NCBI RefSeq assembly: GCF_030269925.1
Contig: NC_085116.1
Coordinates: 7,378,001-7,442,000 of the forward strand
Source of the DNA: Bombyx mori
Lineage: Eukaryota; Arthropoda; Insecta; Lepidoptera; Bombycidae
Length of the DNA: 64,000 bases
Reading direction: 5' to 3'
Each line of letters opens with the position of its first letter. The stretch's first letter is position 1. Position numbers and translations under genes: made by a program. The notes under the pieces are model-generated. The model saw only the letters and a program-made list of their open reading frames with translations, searched no databases and had not been told where the DNA came from. Of this stretch, positions 9,522 to 20,100 are shown piece after piece.

Positions 9522-11651
9522 TGGACCGCACCTATCGCTTCCTCCAAGGAAACCTTAACCACTCCGCCAGAGCTCAGGACATGCTGTCTCAGAGCATGGC
9601 GGAGTGGTCCATAGATGTGGCTGTGGTCGCCGAGCCGTACTTCGTTCCCCCGGCAAATGATTGCTGGTTTGGGGACGATGGCGGCCTGGCGGCCATAGTC
9701 ATAAGAAGAGACGCGGCGATCCCCCCCTGGCGATGGTGACCAGGGGCCAAGGGTTCGTCGCAGTGCAGCTGGAAGGGACCGTCGTGATCGGGGCATACTT
9801 CTCTCCGAACAGGCCTACCGTCGAGTTCGGGCATTTCCTGGGCAGGATCGGGGCGATTGCTCGCCGCCTCGCTCCTCGTCCAGTGATTCTCGCGGGGTAC
9901 CTCAATGCGAAGTCTGTCGCATGGGGCTCCCCCCGCTCGGACGCTCGGGGTAGGCTACTGGAGAGGTGGGCGAACGCGGCCGGCCTCTGTTTGTTGAATA
10001 GAGGGTCGGTTGCGACGTGCGTGCGGTGGCAGGGCGAGTTCATTGTGGACGTTACTTTTGCGAGCCCGGCCATCGCGCGCCGTATCCGCGACTGGAGGGT
10101 TTTGGAGGGGGCGGAGACGCTGTCAGATCACCGATATATTCGGTTTGATCTCTCCGCCCGCTCCGCAGTCGCGGACGCTTACGGTGACTACCCACATGGT
10201 GCGCCCCGGTCATTCCCCAGGTGGGCATTGAAGCGCCTGAATAAGGCGCTACTGATGGAAGCCTCTACGGTGGCGGCGTGGACGCCCATGCGTCCATATC
10301 CGGTTGAGGTCGAGCGCGAAGCGGGGTGGTTCCGGGACACGATGTGACGCATCTGCGACGTATCGATGCCCCGGATCAGCCCTCGGCCTCCCAATCGCCA
10401 GGTGTACTGGTGGTCGCCCGAAATCGCGCAACTCCGCGTGGAGTGCGTTCGGGCGAGGCGCGAGTGCGCCAGGCATCGCCGCCGTCGCTTGCCGCGGTGC
10501 AACGATCCGGTTGTGTTCGCGGTGGTGGAGGCCCGGCTGTACGGCACATTTCGCGTCGCGCAGAGGGCTTTGTAGCTGGCCATCAGAAAAGCCAAGAACC
10601 AACACATGGAGGGTCTCTTGGAGACGCTGGATGAGGATCCGTGGGGGCGACCCTATCATATGGTGCACAATAAAATGCGCCCATGGGCCCCCCCAATCAC
10701 GGAGCGTCTCCAGCCACAGCAGTTGCGGACATCGTCTCGGCGCTGTTCCCGCAGGAGCGGGAGGGATTTATCGCTCCCGCTATGGACGTCCCGTCGGAAA
10801 ACGGCGGCGACGCCTCTGCTGAGGTGCCCCATATAACGGGGGCGGAGCTCCATGTGGCCGTGCGTAAAATGTGCGCGAAGGACACTGCGCCCGGTCCGGA
10901 CGGCGTCCATGGCCGGGTTTGGGCCTTGGCTCTTGGTGCCCTGGGGGACCGACTCTTGAGGCTTTACAACTCCTGCCTCGAGTCGGGACGGTTTCCTTCA
11001 TCGTGGAGGACGGGCAGACTCGTGCTGTTGAGAAAGGAGGGGCGCCCGGCGGATACTGCCGCCGGGTACCGTCCCATCGTGTTGCTGGATGAGGTGGGCA
11101 AGCTGCTGGAACGCATTCTGGCGGTCCGCATCATTCAGCATCTGGTCGGGGTGGGTCGAGGCGGATCTCGCCCAAGCCCTGGCCCTCTAAGTGTTTCGGG
11201 TCTCCCTCACATGTCGGCCTGGGGACCGAGGAAGGGGGCCTAAGAAGACGACGTGCAAGCTGCTCTGCACGCGTTTTATGCATGAGCATCCGGGCGATGG
11301 AAGGCCGGCTATCCTCAACCCACGCTGGTTCTGACCCAGTGGGGTATTCCGTAGGATAGACCATTCTAACCGGCGCCATCTAGGCGGGCTTCGGATAGCC
11401 TGCCGACCGAGAGGTCTGGTGGTCGTGGCGCCGACGACCGCCAGTCCGGCGTCCCGAGGGGGAGGGTGATGGGAGAGATGTGCTCCGCACTAAACGCTTC
11501 ACTTTCCCCCCTTGCCTTTTCATGAGTTTTGTCTCATGCGAGGTTTGGACGTTGGTTGTTGAGAGACAGGAGGTTTTAGTCGGTTCGACTCCGACATGCC
11601 CCGCCTTCCATCCCCAGTGAAGGGCGGAAGAAAAAAAAAAAAAAAAAAAAA
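9086..11651 (+). mobile_element. R1-clade LINE, 5'-truncated and internally deleted
   Basis: This GC-rich island in AT-rich DNA holds the end of ORF1 with zinc knuckles, an ORF2 start, an APE-type endonuclease, the first part of the RT, then a 3' UTR and a run of about 23 A. A candidate target-site duplication CGCAGT flanks it (9080-9085 and 11652-11657). The RT catalytic core and ORF2 C-terminus are deleted near 11155. The 3' UTR from about 11399 is shared with the copy at 56206. Confidence 0.85.
9521..11157 (+). pseudogene. R1-clade ORF2 (endonuclease + partial reverse transcriptase), broken
   Basis: The ORF starts at ATG 9521 with YRFLQGNLNHSARAQDML, typical of R1-clade endonucleases. The frame shifts in a C-run near 9720. 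The endonuclease continues with VVIGAYFSPNRP, AGYLNAKSVAWGSP and TLSDHRYIRF. The usual GD(F/L)N aspartate is Tyr here (AGYLN), which should inactivate it. In-frame stops lie at 10345-10347 and 10573-10575, and a second frame change near 10690. The RT fingers follow: TAPGPDGVHGRVW, SSWRTGRLVLLRK, YRPIVLLDEVGKLLERIL. The FADD core, thumb and C-terminal finger are absent, because the sequence passes directly into 3' UTR near 11157. This is a dead copy. Confidence 0.85.
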
Positions 11652-11971
11652 CGCAGTATAATTGACCGCAGACTATAATTAATTGGAATTGTAAGTGTAA
11701 GTGTATTCTCAATTTGACAACAGACGTCAAGAACAAAAGTTTGACAATAAATAGTATGCATGCGTGTGTGCGTCAAATACATGGTATGTAGTGTGTGTAA
11801 TGTTTTCTTTATTGATTTAAAGTATCTTTTATGCATTATTTAAAAAAAATATTAGCATTGTGCACTTCTTCTCTATATTCTCTATAAGTGTGGAAAATTT
11901 CATACTCCTCCGTCCGCGCAATTTTCGTAAAAAGGGATACAAAGTTTTTGCTTCACGTATTAATATATAGA

Positions 11972-12339
11972 TATCCTATATTGTCCTAAATAGACAACTG
12001 TAATAATAAAAACGCTTTCGGTTCACGCTAAATATCAGTTTTGTTACTCGTTCTGACCTCTGTTGCACTGTGTACCTACTAATACACAAAACTAATATTT
12101 CGTAATAGGTAAAAATCGTTGTGTATAATGATAGATAGATAGGCATATAAAATACTGTTACATCAGACACAAGATACAGCGAATTTGTGTCTACAGATAA
12201 CGTGACAATGTGCGATCTTTTTTGGTAATAAAATTTTCTTTGAGACATCCCTGAGATGGAAAGCATTACCCGAAAAGTAGACCTGAAAGGAGGTGGATAC
12301 TCATATAAATGAATAACATCTTCCATCAAATAGATGTAT
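11972..12339. other. AT-rich stretch, nothing recognised
   Basis: The minus frame 11976-12329 (117 codons) is not similar to anything I know and has no splice context. It could be chance. Confidence 0.4.
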
Positions 12340-12700
12340 TGTTACGCGCTGGGGTTCGGGATAAATAAAATTCTACCGAAGTACAAATTAAAAACTATAT
12401 TCAACACTTAGAACACTTAAAACACTTTGAAATTCTCGATTCGCTTCTTCCGCTTCGCTTCAGGTGACCCGTTCGCTGTTTCGCTTCGAGTAGTTCCGAT
12501 TACTGACTGACTGCGTGCCATCTCTGCAACGCTGTTATAGCCGATACCACATCCCTAGAATTATCGAGAATATTACACACATTACGAATATTGTGTTTCC
12601 GCTATCTGACAATAAATGGCGTTGTACTTCTCGAGCGTTCTAGGTCCTTCGATATACGTTCGACTATTCGGCGATAGATGGCGTTACTACTTTCATAAAT
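12340..12700 (+). repeat. Possible LTR fragment (Ty3-type)
   Basis: It begins TGTTACGCGCTGGGGTTCGG, like the TG-start of some lepidopteran Ty3-type LTRs. CT-rich 'cgcttcttccgcttcgcttc' and AGATGGCG motifs follow. I could not define a matching CA end or target duplication, so this is tentative. Confidence 0.3.
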
Positions 12701-13662
12701 CTTGTATAATTAATTTCTTTTATAGGAAATTCTAAATGAGTTTACAGTTTCGAATTTGTAAATGATTTTTGTCATATAAAAATCATTCTAGTTCTGTGCA
12801 ACGAAATTTATACGAACACGTAGTATGATTTCGTGTATAAGCGTGACTTGGCGCGATCAATCCCTCTTATGATCGGAAGGGAGCATTTGTCAAGGGTTGT
12901 TTGAGGAGTCTCAGAAAGAATTATGGAACTCGACAATATAAATGCACACTGCGAACTGAGAAACTTATTCGGCTTTAGTGTACCATTTCAAAAATTAGTG
13001 TTTTTTGCACTAGATAAATTATTTCAAATTAATAATTTATATTATTACAATGTTGAAAAAATCAGATTTGCTTATTCAAATAATAGTCATATTATTACAA
13101 AACAGGATAATAGAGCATAATTTTGTACAAAAAAATAATTTAAATTATGTAGTATTTTCAAGATATGTATGTACCATGTACATAATATGTATTATAGTAA
13201 TAAAATGAAAATACATTTAACCACTTGTTTCTTTTGTTCAGTTTTAGATATTCAAATAAAATCCCTTTAAGGTTTTCCCCAATCATTATAAAGGATTTGT
13301 AAGCCCTTACAAATCTATAATAGAATACTTTTTGGCCTAAATAAGTATGCCAGACCGTATAATTTGTTCGTGCTGCCCTGAGGCACTCCATCCGGTTGAC
13401 TGGGCTTTATTTTAATGTTTCTATCCCAGATGATTGAATTTTTATTAGATTCATTTTGCGACAGTTTTTTTGTTTACCGTACTCAGATAGATGCGGCACA
13501 GTCTGCTTGAAGCTCAATATTCTGTTTTAATTTGACTGTAATCGTGCCTTTTATTAAGTCTGTAAACTATTGGAAACACCCGTAACTGCGAAATCATAAT
13601 GAGATAGATTAATTCCGAACACATTTTCGATTAAAGAGATTTAATTAACTGTTATATAACTA
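12701..13662. other. AT-rich stretch, nothing recognised
   Basis: Short AT-driven frames only (12923-13120 +, 13158-13391 -). Neither has a recognisable domain. Confidence 0.4.
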
Positions 13663-13916
13663 GATGGCCGGTCCATAGAACGCCTCGTTGTACAGGGAAG
13701 CGTTGATGGTACAAGACCGCGCGGGAGGCCACCAATGCCGTGGACCGACCAAATTAAAACTGCAGTGGGAGGTCCCCTAAATGAGTGCAGTAGAATGGCC
13801 TCGAGCAAGGAGAGATGGCGCGACATCGTGAGACGCATCAAGTCTGCCCCTGTCAACACTACATGACGATCACGACCACTCTGTCAGGAGTGACACGACT
13901 GAGAAGAAGAAGAATA
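13663..13916 (+). pseudogene. RTE-type LINE ORF2 C-terminal remnant
   Basis: Translating from 13663 gives an open frame to TGA 13864-13866 with RPRGRPPMPWTDQIKTA and SKERWRDIVRRIKSA. This is the GRP-x-RW-x-DxI and RxRWR pattern found at the end of RTE-like and related endonuclease-RT proteins. The element ends in an AGAAGAAGAAG tail at about 13905-13916. Everything upstream is missing. The antisense frame 13641-13859 is its shadow. Confidence 0.7.
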
Positions 13917-14199
13917 ATTAATAAATTAAAACGAAAATATGTCACAGTGATATCTGAACAATAGCAATGAACAGCATATGCGACTTCGGACATATTATAT
14001 TGTATCCAAATGTATTGTTACATTCACACTGCTTTATGTCAAAGGATCGGTAATCGTTTAACATCAGCTGCCCATCGTATATTCTGTCCAAAAATTCAAT
14101 GCACTTTATAATTTATCCTCAAAGAAAGCTACCATTTTATTTTCAACATCGAGGAAAATTATTATCTTGTCTTTCTTACTGGTGGTAACTTTGTTTTTT

Positions 14200-14403
14200 A
14201 CTGGTGGTAGGACCTCTCGTGAGTCCGCACGTGAGGCAGTAATGCGTTTCGGTTTGAAGGGTGGGGCAGCCGTTGTAACTATACGTAGACCTTAGAAATT
14301 ATATCTCAAGGTGGGTGGTGCATTTACCTTGTAGATGTCTATGGGCTCCAGTAACATCAGGTGGGCTGTGACTTCGTCCACAAATCAAAGCAATAAAAAA
14401 AAA
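14200..14403 (+). mobile_element. Bm1 SINE, 5'-truncated
   Basis: It starts inside the body at 'ctggtggtaggacctc' and runs to 'caaagcaataaaaaaaaa'. The head is missing, and about 40 bp are lost before 'gtgaggcagtaatgcg'. Confidence 0.8.
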
Positions 14404-14694
14404 CATGCGAAACTCAATACAATTTGTTCGCGTAGAACATCTATATTTCATCTACTTTACGCAATGTGCAGAGCATGTTTCGTTTGCAATTAAATTGCCA
14501 AGTGAATTAGGAAAGGTAGGCGAGACAGTGACGGCTGTCGTGCCACATAAAAACTTCCACTAATGTCATGTGGTAATGTAATCATGTAATTGTGTTCCGC
14601 TTTCTGTTGTTACAAGGTAATTGACCGAGAAAGAAATGTACTTAGGTAGAATTACACCAAGGTTATTGATGCGATGTTTTGCTGATGTTCGGTA
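14404..14694. other. Unannotated stretch
   Basis: No gene or repeat recognised between the two Bm1 clusters. Confidence 0.4.
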
Positions 14695-15310
14695 CATGAA
14701 CGAGCTCATTGTCCAGCTGCTGTTAAGCGGCTACCGGGGCTCATAGAAATGAACAACCTAAATACTGGTGGTAGGACCTCTTGTACTGATGGTAGGACCT
14801 CTTGTACTGGTGGTAAGACCTCTTGAACTGGTAGTAGGACCTCTTGAACTAGTGGTAGGACCTCCCGCTCTGGTGATAGGACCTCTTGTGAGTCCGCACG
14901 GGTAGGTATCACCACCCTGCCTATTTTTGCCGTAAAGCAGTAATTCGTTTCGATTTGAAGGGCAGGGCAGCCGTTGTAGCTATACTGAGACCTTAGAACT
15001 TATATTTCTTAGTTCTATAGTACAAAATGGCATCCCCACCCTTCGCACCGGAGAGTATTGCTGCTTCGTGAAACCTACTACATAATATATTATAAAACCT
15101 GAAAACAATTATCCGTTTTTAAATTTTAAATTACATAGTATTTTTAATTAAAGTGAAGATTTATTTTATTTTTGATTTCATAAACAAGAGAATGAAACGA
15201 GAAAATGCTTCGCGGTAGAGATACGCGTTTCACAAGATGCCATACCACCAGTAATTATGCAAATTAGTATATTTCGTGGGTTTGATTGTTTGGCACATTT
15301 CGAATCAACG
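14695..15310 (-). repeat. Old reverse-oriented Bm1 broken into three blocks
   Basis: Reverse Bm1 segments appear in correct order at 14695-14762 (3' part), about 15005-15080 (middle) and about 15210-15300 (upstream body). They are separated by a forward Bm1 piece (14763-15004) and by about 130 bp of AT-rich DNA. Confidence 0.6.
14764..14889 (+). repeat. 6 x 21-bp tandem expansion of a Bm1 segment
   Basis: Six consecutive 21-bp units of the type 'actggtggtaggacctcttg' + t start at 14764, 14785, 14806, 14827, 14848 and 14869. The motif occurs once in ordinary Bm1. After the last unit normal forward Bm1 continues ('gagtccgcacgggtaggt') to about 15004. Because 21 is a multiple of three, the minus strand reads as repeated QEVLPPV, which is not a real protein. 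Confidence 0.9.
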
Positions 15311-15417
15311 TTGATTCGAATACCCTATCTGTAAGTAAATAATATGCATTAAAATACCAGTAAAATTAATGTTCAAGATCTTTTGTTAGGACCCATAAAT
15401 TAAATAGTAAATACATC

Positions 15418-15785
15418 ATCAACTTCATCAGAGCTGAAGACTGGTCGTCGTCTAGTCCCGATCTTAATTCGCTGGATTATGATTTATGGTCAGTTTTAGA
15501 GAGTACGGCTTGCTCTAAATGCCATGATAATTTGGAGTCCCTAAAACAATCCGTACGATTGGCAGTGAAAAATTTTCCCATGGAAAGAGTGCGTGCTTCT
15601 ATTGATAACTGGCCTCAACGTTTAAAGGACTGTATTGCAGCCAATGGAGACCACTTCGAATAAGCTTTTTATATTTTAAATTGTTTTATATTTATGTATT
15701 AAACTAACACACTGTAAAAGTAATAAATGTTATTTGCCATAGAATTTTTTTAAATTTTTAATTGTAACAGTATTTATGGCCAGAC
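15418..15785 (+). pseudogene. mori-subfamily mariner, 3' end with one terminal repeat
   Basis: An open frame from about 15418 to TAA 15661-15663 encodes the transposase C-terminus: FIRAEDW, SSSPDLNSLDYDLW, CSKCHDNLESLK, ASIDNWPQRLKDCI and final DHFE. This aligns residue for residue with the end of the mariner at 59239-60562 but is clearly diverged. The right end is 'gtaacagtatttatggccag' + ac, up to 15785, then TA. On the reverse strand that reads GTCTGGCCATAAATACTGTT, like mori-type terminal repeats. The N-terminal two thirds and left repeat are gone. Confidence 0.8.
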
Positions 15786-15787
15786 TA

Positions 15788-16546
15788 AGTATATATATCC
15801 GGCTGTTAGGGTTTCTCCTCTGCTATAAAATTATAATAAAGACAGCTAGACTATAATCATTCATATCGTCATACATTTTTAATGAAGATTTTGACTTTGG
15901 TATGAGGCGATCAAGAATCAATTGGCAAGACAATCGTAATTTATTTCAAACATTTCAGTACATCTTCAGTACCCACTATTAATAATCCTACAGCAAGTAT
16001 TCAATTTCTTCTCTCGATCTCCGAATACCTTAAATTTCTTTGAACAAAAACATTCGTTGAATTTTAGAGCTTTTGAATTTGTAGATATTTGATTTCATTA
16101 ACGTTTGATTCTTAGATTTGGTTAATTTAATATAAACAAAATAAATTCGCTTTGAGAAAAGTTTAGACTTCAACATCATTTGAATATTTCGTTTTATTAA
16201 CATTTTTAGCATAGCATTTTCTAGCTCGTGACCGTATGGAAGACCTTTTGTTGGCTTTTATCCTAGATATATTGAAGTTTTATTTATTATTTCATAGACT
16301 TGAGACATAAGATCTAAGTTTTAATTGTTAGTGTAAACTAACAACATCTTATGTCTCAATCGTTATCGACTTTGTAACTCTTCAAGCCGGAACACATCAC
16401 ATCATAATTACACAGAGAAAGAAGCAGGATAACTGGAGCCTATGGGCACCATCCCCAAAGGTATCGCCCGGTTTCTCACATCGTTTCTACGCCAAGAGGG
16501 ACCGGGCGAAGAATACATACCTACGAGTATGAAGAAGATGGCTTTT
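15788..16546. other. AT-rich stretch with a hairpin
   Basis: The minus frame 16030-16212 is lysine-rich and AT-driven. The hairpin at 16300-16359 is listed separately. Bases 16435-16520 are less AT-rich but not identified. Confidence 0.35.
16300..16359. repeat. 14-bp perfect inverted repeat (hairpin)
   Basis: The arms are TTGAGACATAAGAT (16300-16313) and its exact reverse complement at 16346-16359. An inner 6-bp pair (GTTAGT/ACTAAC) sits in the 32-bp spacer. The arms resemble the 'cttgagacatgagg' block of the older SINE. Confidence 0.7.
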
Positions 16547-16978
16547 TTTTATTGCTTAGATGGGTGGACGAGCTCACAGTCTACCTGGTGTTAAGTGGTT
16601 ACTGGAGCCCATAGACATCCACAACGTAAATGCGCCACCCACCTTGAGATATAAGTTCTAAGGTTTCATGTATAGTTACAACGGCTGCCCCACCCTTCAA
16701 ACCGAAACGCATTACTGCTTCACGGCAAAAATAGGCGGGGTGGTGGTACCTACCCGCGTGGACTCACAAGAGGTCCTACCACCAGTAATTACGCAAATTA
16801 TAATTTTGCGTGTTTGATTTTTATTACACTATGTTATTCCTTCACCGTGGAAGTCAATCGTTAGCATTTGTGAGTACGTATTTTATTAGAAAAATTGATA
16901 CCCGCCTGAGATTCGAACACCGGTGCATCGCTCAACACGAATGCATCGGACGTCTTATCCGTTAGGCCATGACGACTT
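16544..16978 (-). mobile_element. Bm1 SINE, full length, with target-site duplication
   Basis: Complete reverse Bm1 from the T-run to the tRNA-like head 'ggccatgacgactt'. A candidate 6-bp duplication ATGGCT occurs at 16538-16543 and 16980-16985. Confidence 0.9.
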
Positions 16979-17274
16979 CATGGCTAGGCACAAGAAGCCT
17001 TAGCAACAGTAATTATATAAATTATATAGTGTTGGGTGCACACGCCTGCTTTTTTCCTTTGATACCAATAAGAAATCGGAAATTTACGGAGAAATTTTGA
17101 CAATGAATAATGTTACTCTTTAAACTTGGCCCGCTTTGCTAGCTGATCTTTGATTTGATTTGATTCGATTGCTACTATAACATCGAAATCGTTCCAGCCT
17201 TTTCGGAGACAACGGGACTTTTGCTGTAAGCAGTGGCTTTTCTGTATCGGTGAAATTGCTGACGTTTATGAGCG

Positions 17275-17336
17275 ATGGTAGGTAACCATTTACCATCAAG
17301 CGAGCCTTGAGCTTGTCTTTCTACAAGGGCAATAAA
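17275..17336 (+). repeat. LINE 3'-end scrap ('acaagggcaataaaa' family)
   Basis: A diverged copy of the last 60 bp of the LINE seen intact at 30512-30866. Confidence 0.55.
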
Positions 17337-17540
17337 AACCATACAAAGACAATTCTACTTCTATTATATTTGAAGGTGCTTTTATTAGCTTCAGACGTAT
17401 GTATGTTAGTATGTAACGCAATCTTTGAACATGATTTTAAGCCCCTTCAAAACGTTGGATTAACTCGAAATTTGGCATGCTTATTAAGGACCGATGACGA
17501 CTCAATATTTAAAAAAAATGAAATACTACTAAAAAATGAA

Positions 17541-17761
17541 AAATAAATAATAATGTAAAAATCTCAAAAAATACCCTTTTATAGAAAATCCAACTAAAAA
17601 ATAGAAAATAAATTTTAGTAAATTTGAATTAAAAATACTGTAAAAAAGCGTAAAAAGGGTAAAAAAGCCACGCTTTTTTTACAATAAAATCATTTTTAAA
17701 TTTTTTTGTTAGATTTTCTATAAAAGCGTATTCTTTGAGTTTTTTACACTATTATTTATTT
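17541..17761. repeat. 221-bp fold-back (MITE-like) element
   Basis: Arms 17541-17594 and 17708-17761 are inverted copies (about 49 of 54 bases by my alignment). The interior holds a nested 12-bp inverted pair GTAAAAAAGCGT / ACGCTTTTTTAC. No coding capacity. Confidence 0.7.
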
Positions 17762-18768
17762 GTATATGTATTTCTCAAAGTTTTATGTTATATGTATAAT
17801 TTATGACTGTATGTCGTGATTTTACACGTTGGGGTTTTAAAGTTGGGTTTTAAACTTCACTGTTTACTAACTATTTCATTAAAGCTTTTATTTAAATTTC
17901 AAAACTCCAATACCGAAAATTGAAAGACTCTTCCGTTATAACTAAATTCAGTAGGTTTTTGTCTATGTTTTTATTTTTAAAGTACTCGTTTTATTTCATC
18001 CGACGGTAAACTGGTTTTTAAAATAAAGGTGTTCTTAAATTTTGTTTCAAATTTTTTGTGTATAAAAAACAACATAAAAGCTATACAAATTTGTAGACGG
18101 TCACAAAGATACTCCGTATGAGTATGCGTAGAAAACATAAAACAATAAAATTACGAAGTGCCAAAAATATATAAATATGGGAGAAAAATATTATTATTTG
18201 AAAACATTTCTCATTGCGTCGAGATTAATTGGTAGTCATTGGAAAAGTTCCACAGAAGGAAGAAATGTTGCTTCTAGTCTCACGGGAAAACCGGATTTTC
18301 ATTCCGGATTCATCAAGTCGGGGAGAAGTACTTCATTTGTAAGCCCTGTTACATCGTTCACGAGGTTCAGTAAAATTATTATTATTATTTTTTTTTTATG
18401 TTCACACAGAAAAGATGTCAGTACAGAGTAATAGGAAAATTATGTACAAGGGCGCTAAAAATTAAAATTATATTTTTTTAGTTTTTCTTTGTTTAATCGT
18501 GCTATTTAAATAAATCGTCACATTGATGTTGCATAACAATAGTATCTGTTTGTTTGAATAACTATGCACACGCTTCAAACTTGGGCGCTCTCGTGTATTA
18601 GCATTATGTATTGGAAAACAATTTACAAACTAGTATACCGTTGTTTACTCCCGTTTCAGCTCTTATAATATTGTCTGTAAAGGCAAAGCAAAATATTGAT
18701 AGTACTGTTTTGTATAAGAAAAAATATTTCGTTCAAGTATGCGACAATCAATTTAAATAAAAATGCTA
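17762..18768. other. AT-rich stretch, no supported gene
   Basis: A less AT-rich patch at about 18220-18370 is open in one frame (18177-18431, 84 codons). I do not recognise the product. Confidence 0.35.
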
Positions 18769-19386
18769 TCTATATATTAATACGTGAAGCAAAAACTTTG
18801 TATCCCTTTTTACGAAAATTGCGCGGACGGAGGAGTATGAAATTTTCCACACTTATCTATATCTATACTTCTATACTAATATTATAAAGAGGAAAGATTT
18901 GTTTGTTTGTTTGTTTGTTTCGAATAGGCTCCGAAACTACTGGACCGATTTGAAAAATTCTTTTTCCATTAGAAGCCGACATTGTCCCTGATGAACATAG
19001 GCTACTTTTTTTAAATTTTTTTTTTTTTTGGTTTCATGTTTGTTTTAATGTTTCCGAAGCGAAGCGAGGGCGGGTCGCTAGTAGAGAATATAGAGAAGAA
19101 GTGCACAATGCTAATGTTTTTTTAAAATAATGCATAAAAGATACATTAAATCAATAAAGAAAACATTACACACACTACATACCATGACTGTATTTGACGC
19201 ACACACGCATGCATACTATTTATTGTCAAACTTTTGTTCTTGACGTCTGTTGTCAAATTGAGAATAGATTAAATATTGTTTGTGTTTGTTAATATTTTTT
19301 ATAAGTATAAAATACAATCATAATAGTGTACAAACTTACAATTCCAATTAATTATAGTCGAATTTCGACTACTGCGGGACCACTAG
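18769..19386 (+). mobile_element. Non-autonomous Helitron (host of a second Helitron)
   Basis: 5' TC at 18769 is preceded by A, and 3' CTAG (19383-19386) is followed by T, the A^T insertion rule of Helitrons. A terminal stem-loop (TAGTCGAA 19355-19362, TTCGACTA 19364-19371) stands 11 nt before CTAG. Net length without the nested insert is about 392 bp. Related copies are at 26707, 42505 and 9070/11652. Confidence 0.8.
18856..19081 (+). mobile_element. Second Helitron nested in the first
   Basis: 226 bp starting TC and ending CTAG, placed exactly between A and T of the host. The sister copy at 26781-26800 reads 'cacttatagagaatatag' with no insert, giving the empty site. The 5' region has 'tctatactaatattataaag' and (GTTT)n. 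The 3' region is GC-rich with AGCGA/TCGCT. Confidence 0.85.
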
Positions 19387-20100
19387 TTCTGTTTAATACT
19401 CTTCTGTTTTCATCATTTTAAAACGTTGATTCAATTTATTTCGTTGAATTGGGTCGTTTTGTTGTAACACAACGTTAGCCTAGTTTAAACATGACTATAC
19501 GTTTTCGTTGATAATTACCCGCGTGTGTTACCCGCAGTACTGTGTTCAGAATCCATTTATGTAGATGTAGGTCGTATTTTTTCAAAACGGCATGCTCGTT
19601 ATGTAAATTGAATTTCAGAGGTGAACTTTAACGCACAACATTTTTGCAGAATTTTTCTTCATAGTATCGTCACACATAATATGGTTCGACAGAGCTGAAG
19701 GAACGGCATACTATATTATAATATAAAATACATACTTACTTACTTTATTCATAGGTCTGATTAATAATTACAACAGCAATATAATTTTTTTAAGATTTTC
19801 CAGATAGTGATATTATTTTAGTTTACGGCAATTGAGTAGTAGTTATTTTAAAAAAAATCAAGGAAGGAAATTTTTCTGTAGCACCAGAAAATAATTTGCG
19901 ATTATGGCAAAGCTATTTATATCTTTTTGGCGTGCAGCTTATCCAAACGTGAAAATACAAGCGCAACTGACATTTTATCTTTCACAAATTTGAGTGCATG
20001 GTAAACATAATCGTAAACCGTAACCAATTTTTATTACCTAATTAGCTTATTCTGAAAGACAACTATAACGGCGCTAAAAGCCTTACGGATGATACCAAGA
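19387..20100. other. AT-rich stretch, nothing recognised
   Basis: No coding frame or repeat match seen. Confidence 0.4.

Larger units (their letters stand above)
9070..11971 (-). mobile_element. Non-autonomous Helitron, split by an R1-clade LINE
   Basis: The 3' terminus CTAG lies at 9070-9073 (minus strand, followed by T), next to 'ggtcccgcagt'. The rest of the element resumes at 11652 and ends with the 5' TC at 11970-11971, preceded by A on the minus strand. This is the same family as the copies at 18769, 26707 and 42505. The LINE occupies 9086-11651. Confidence 0.7.

Noticed and set aside
9053..9796. 247-codon minus frame and other long frames at 9-11 kb
   Set aside because: GC-rich LINE DNA is stop-poor on all strands. 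The plus-strand frames carry the R1-clade motifs.
11576..11836. Minus frames rich in Phe across 11620-11660
   Set aside because: The F-run is the complement of the LINE poly(A) tail.
14706..14915. Minus-strand 69-codon frame with QEVLPPV heptads
   Set aside because: It is the antisense of the 21-bp SINE expansion. The repeat period alone creates it.
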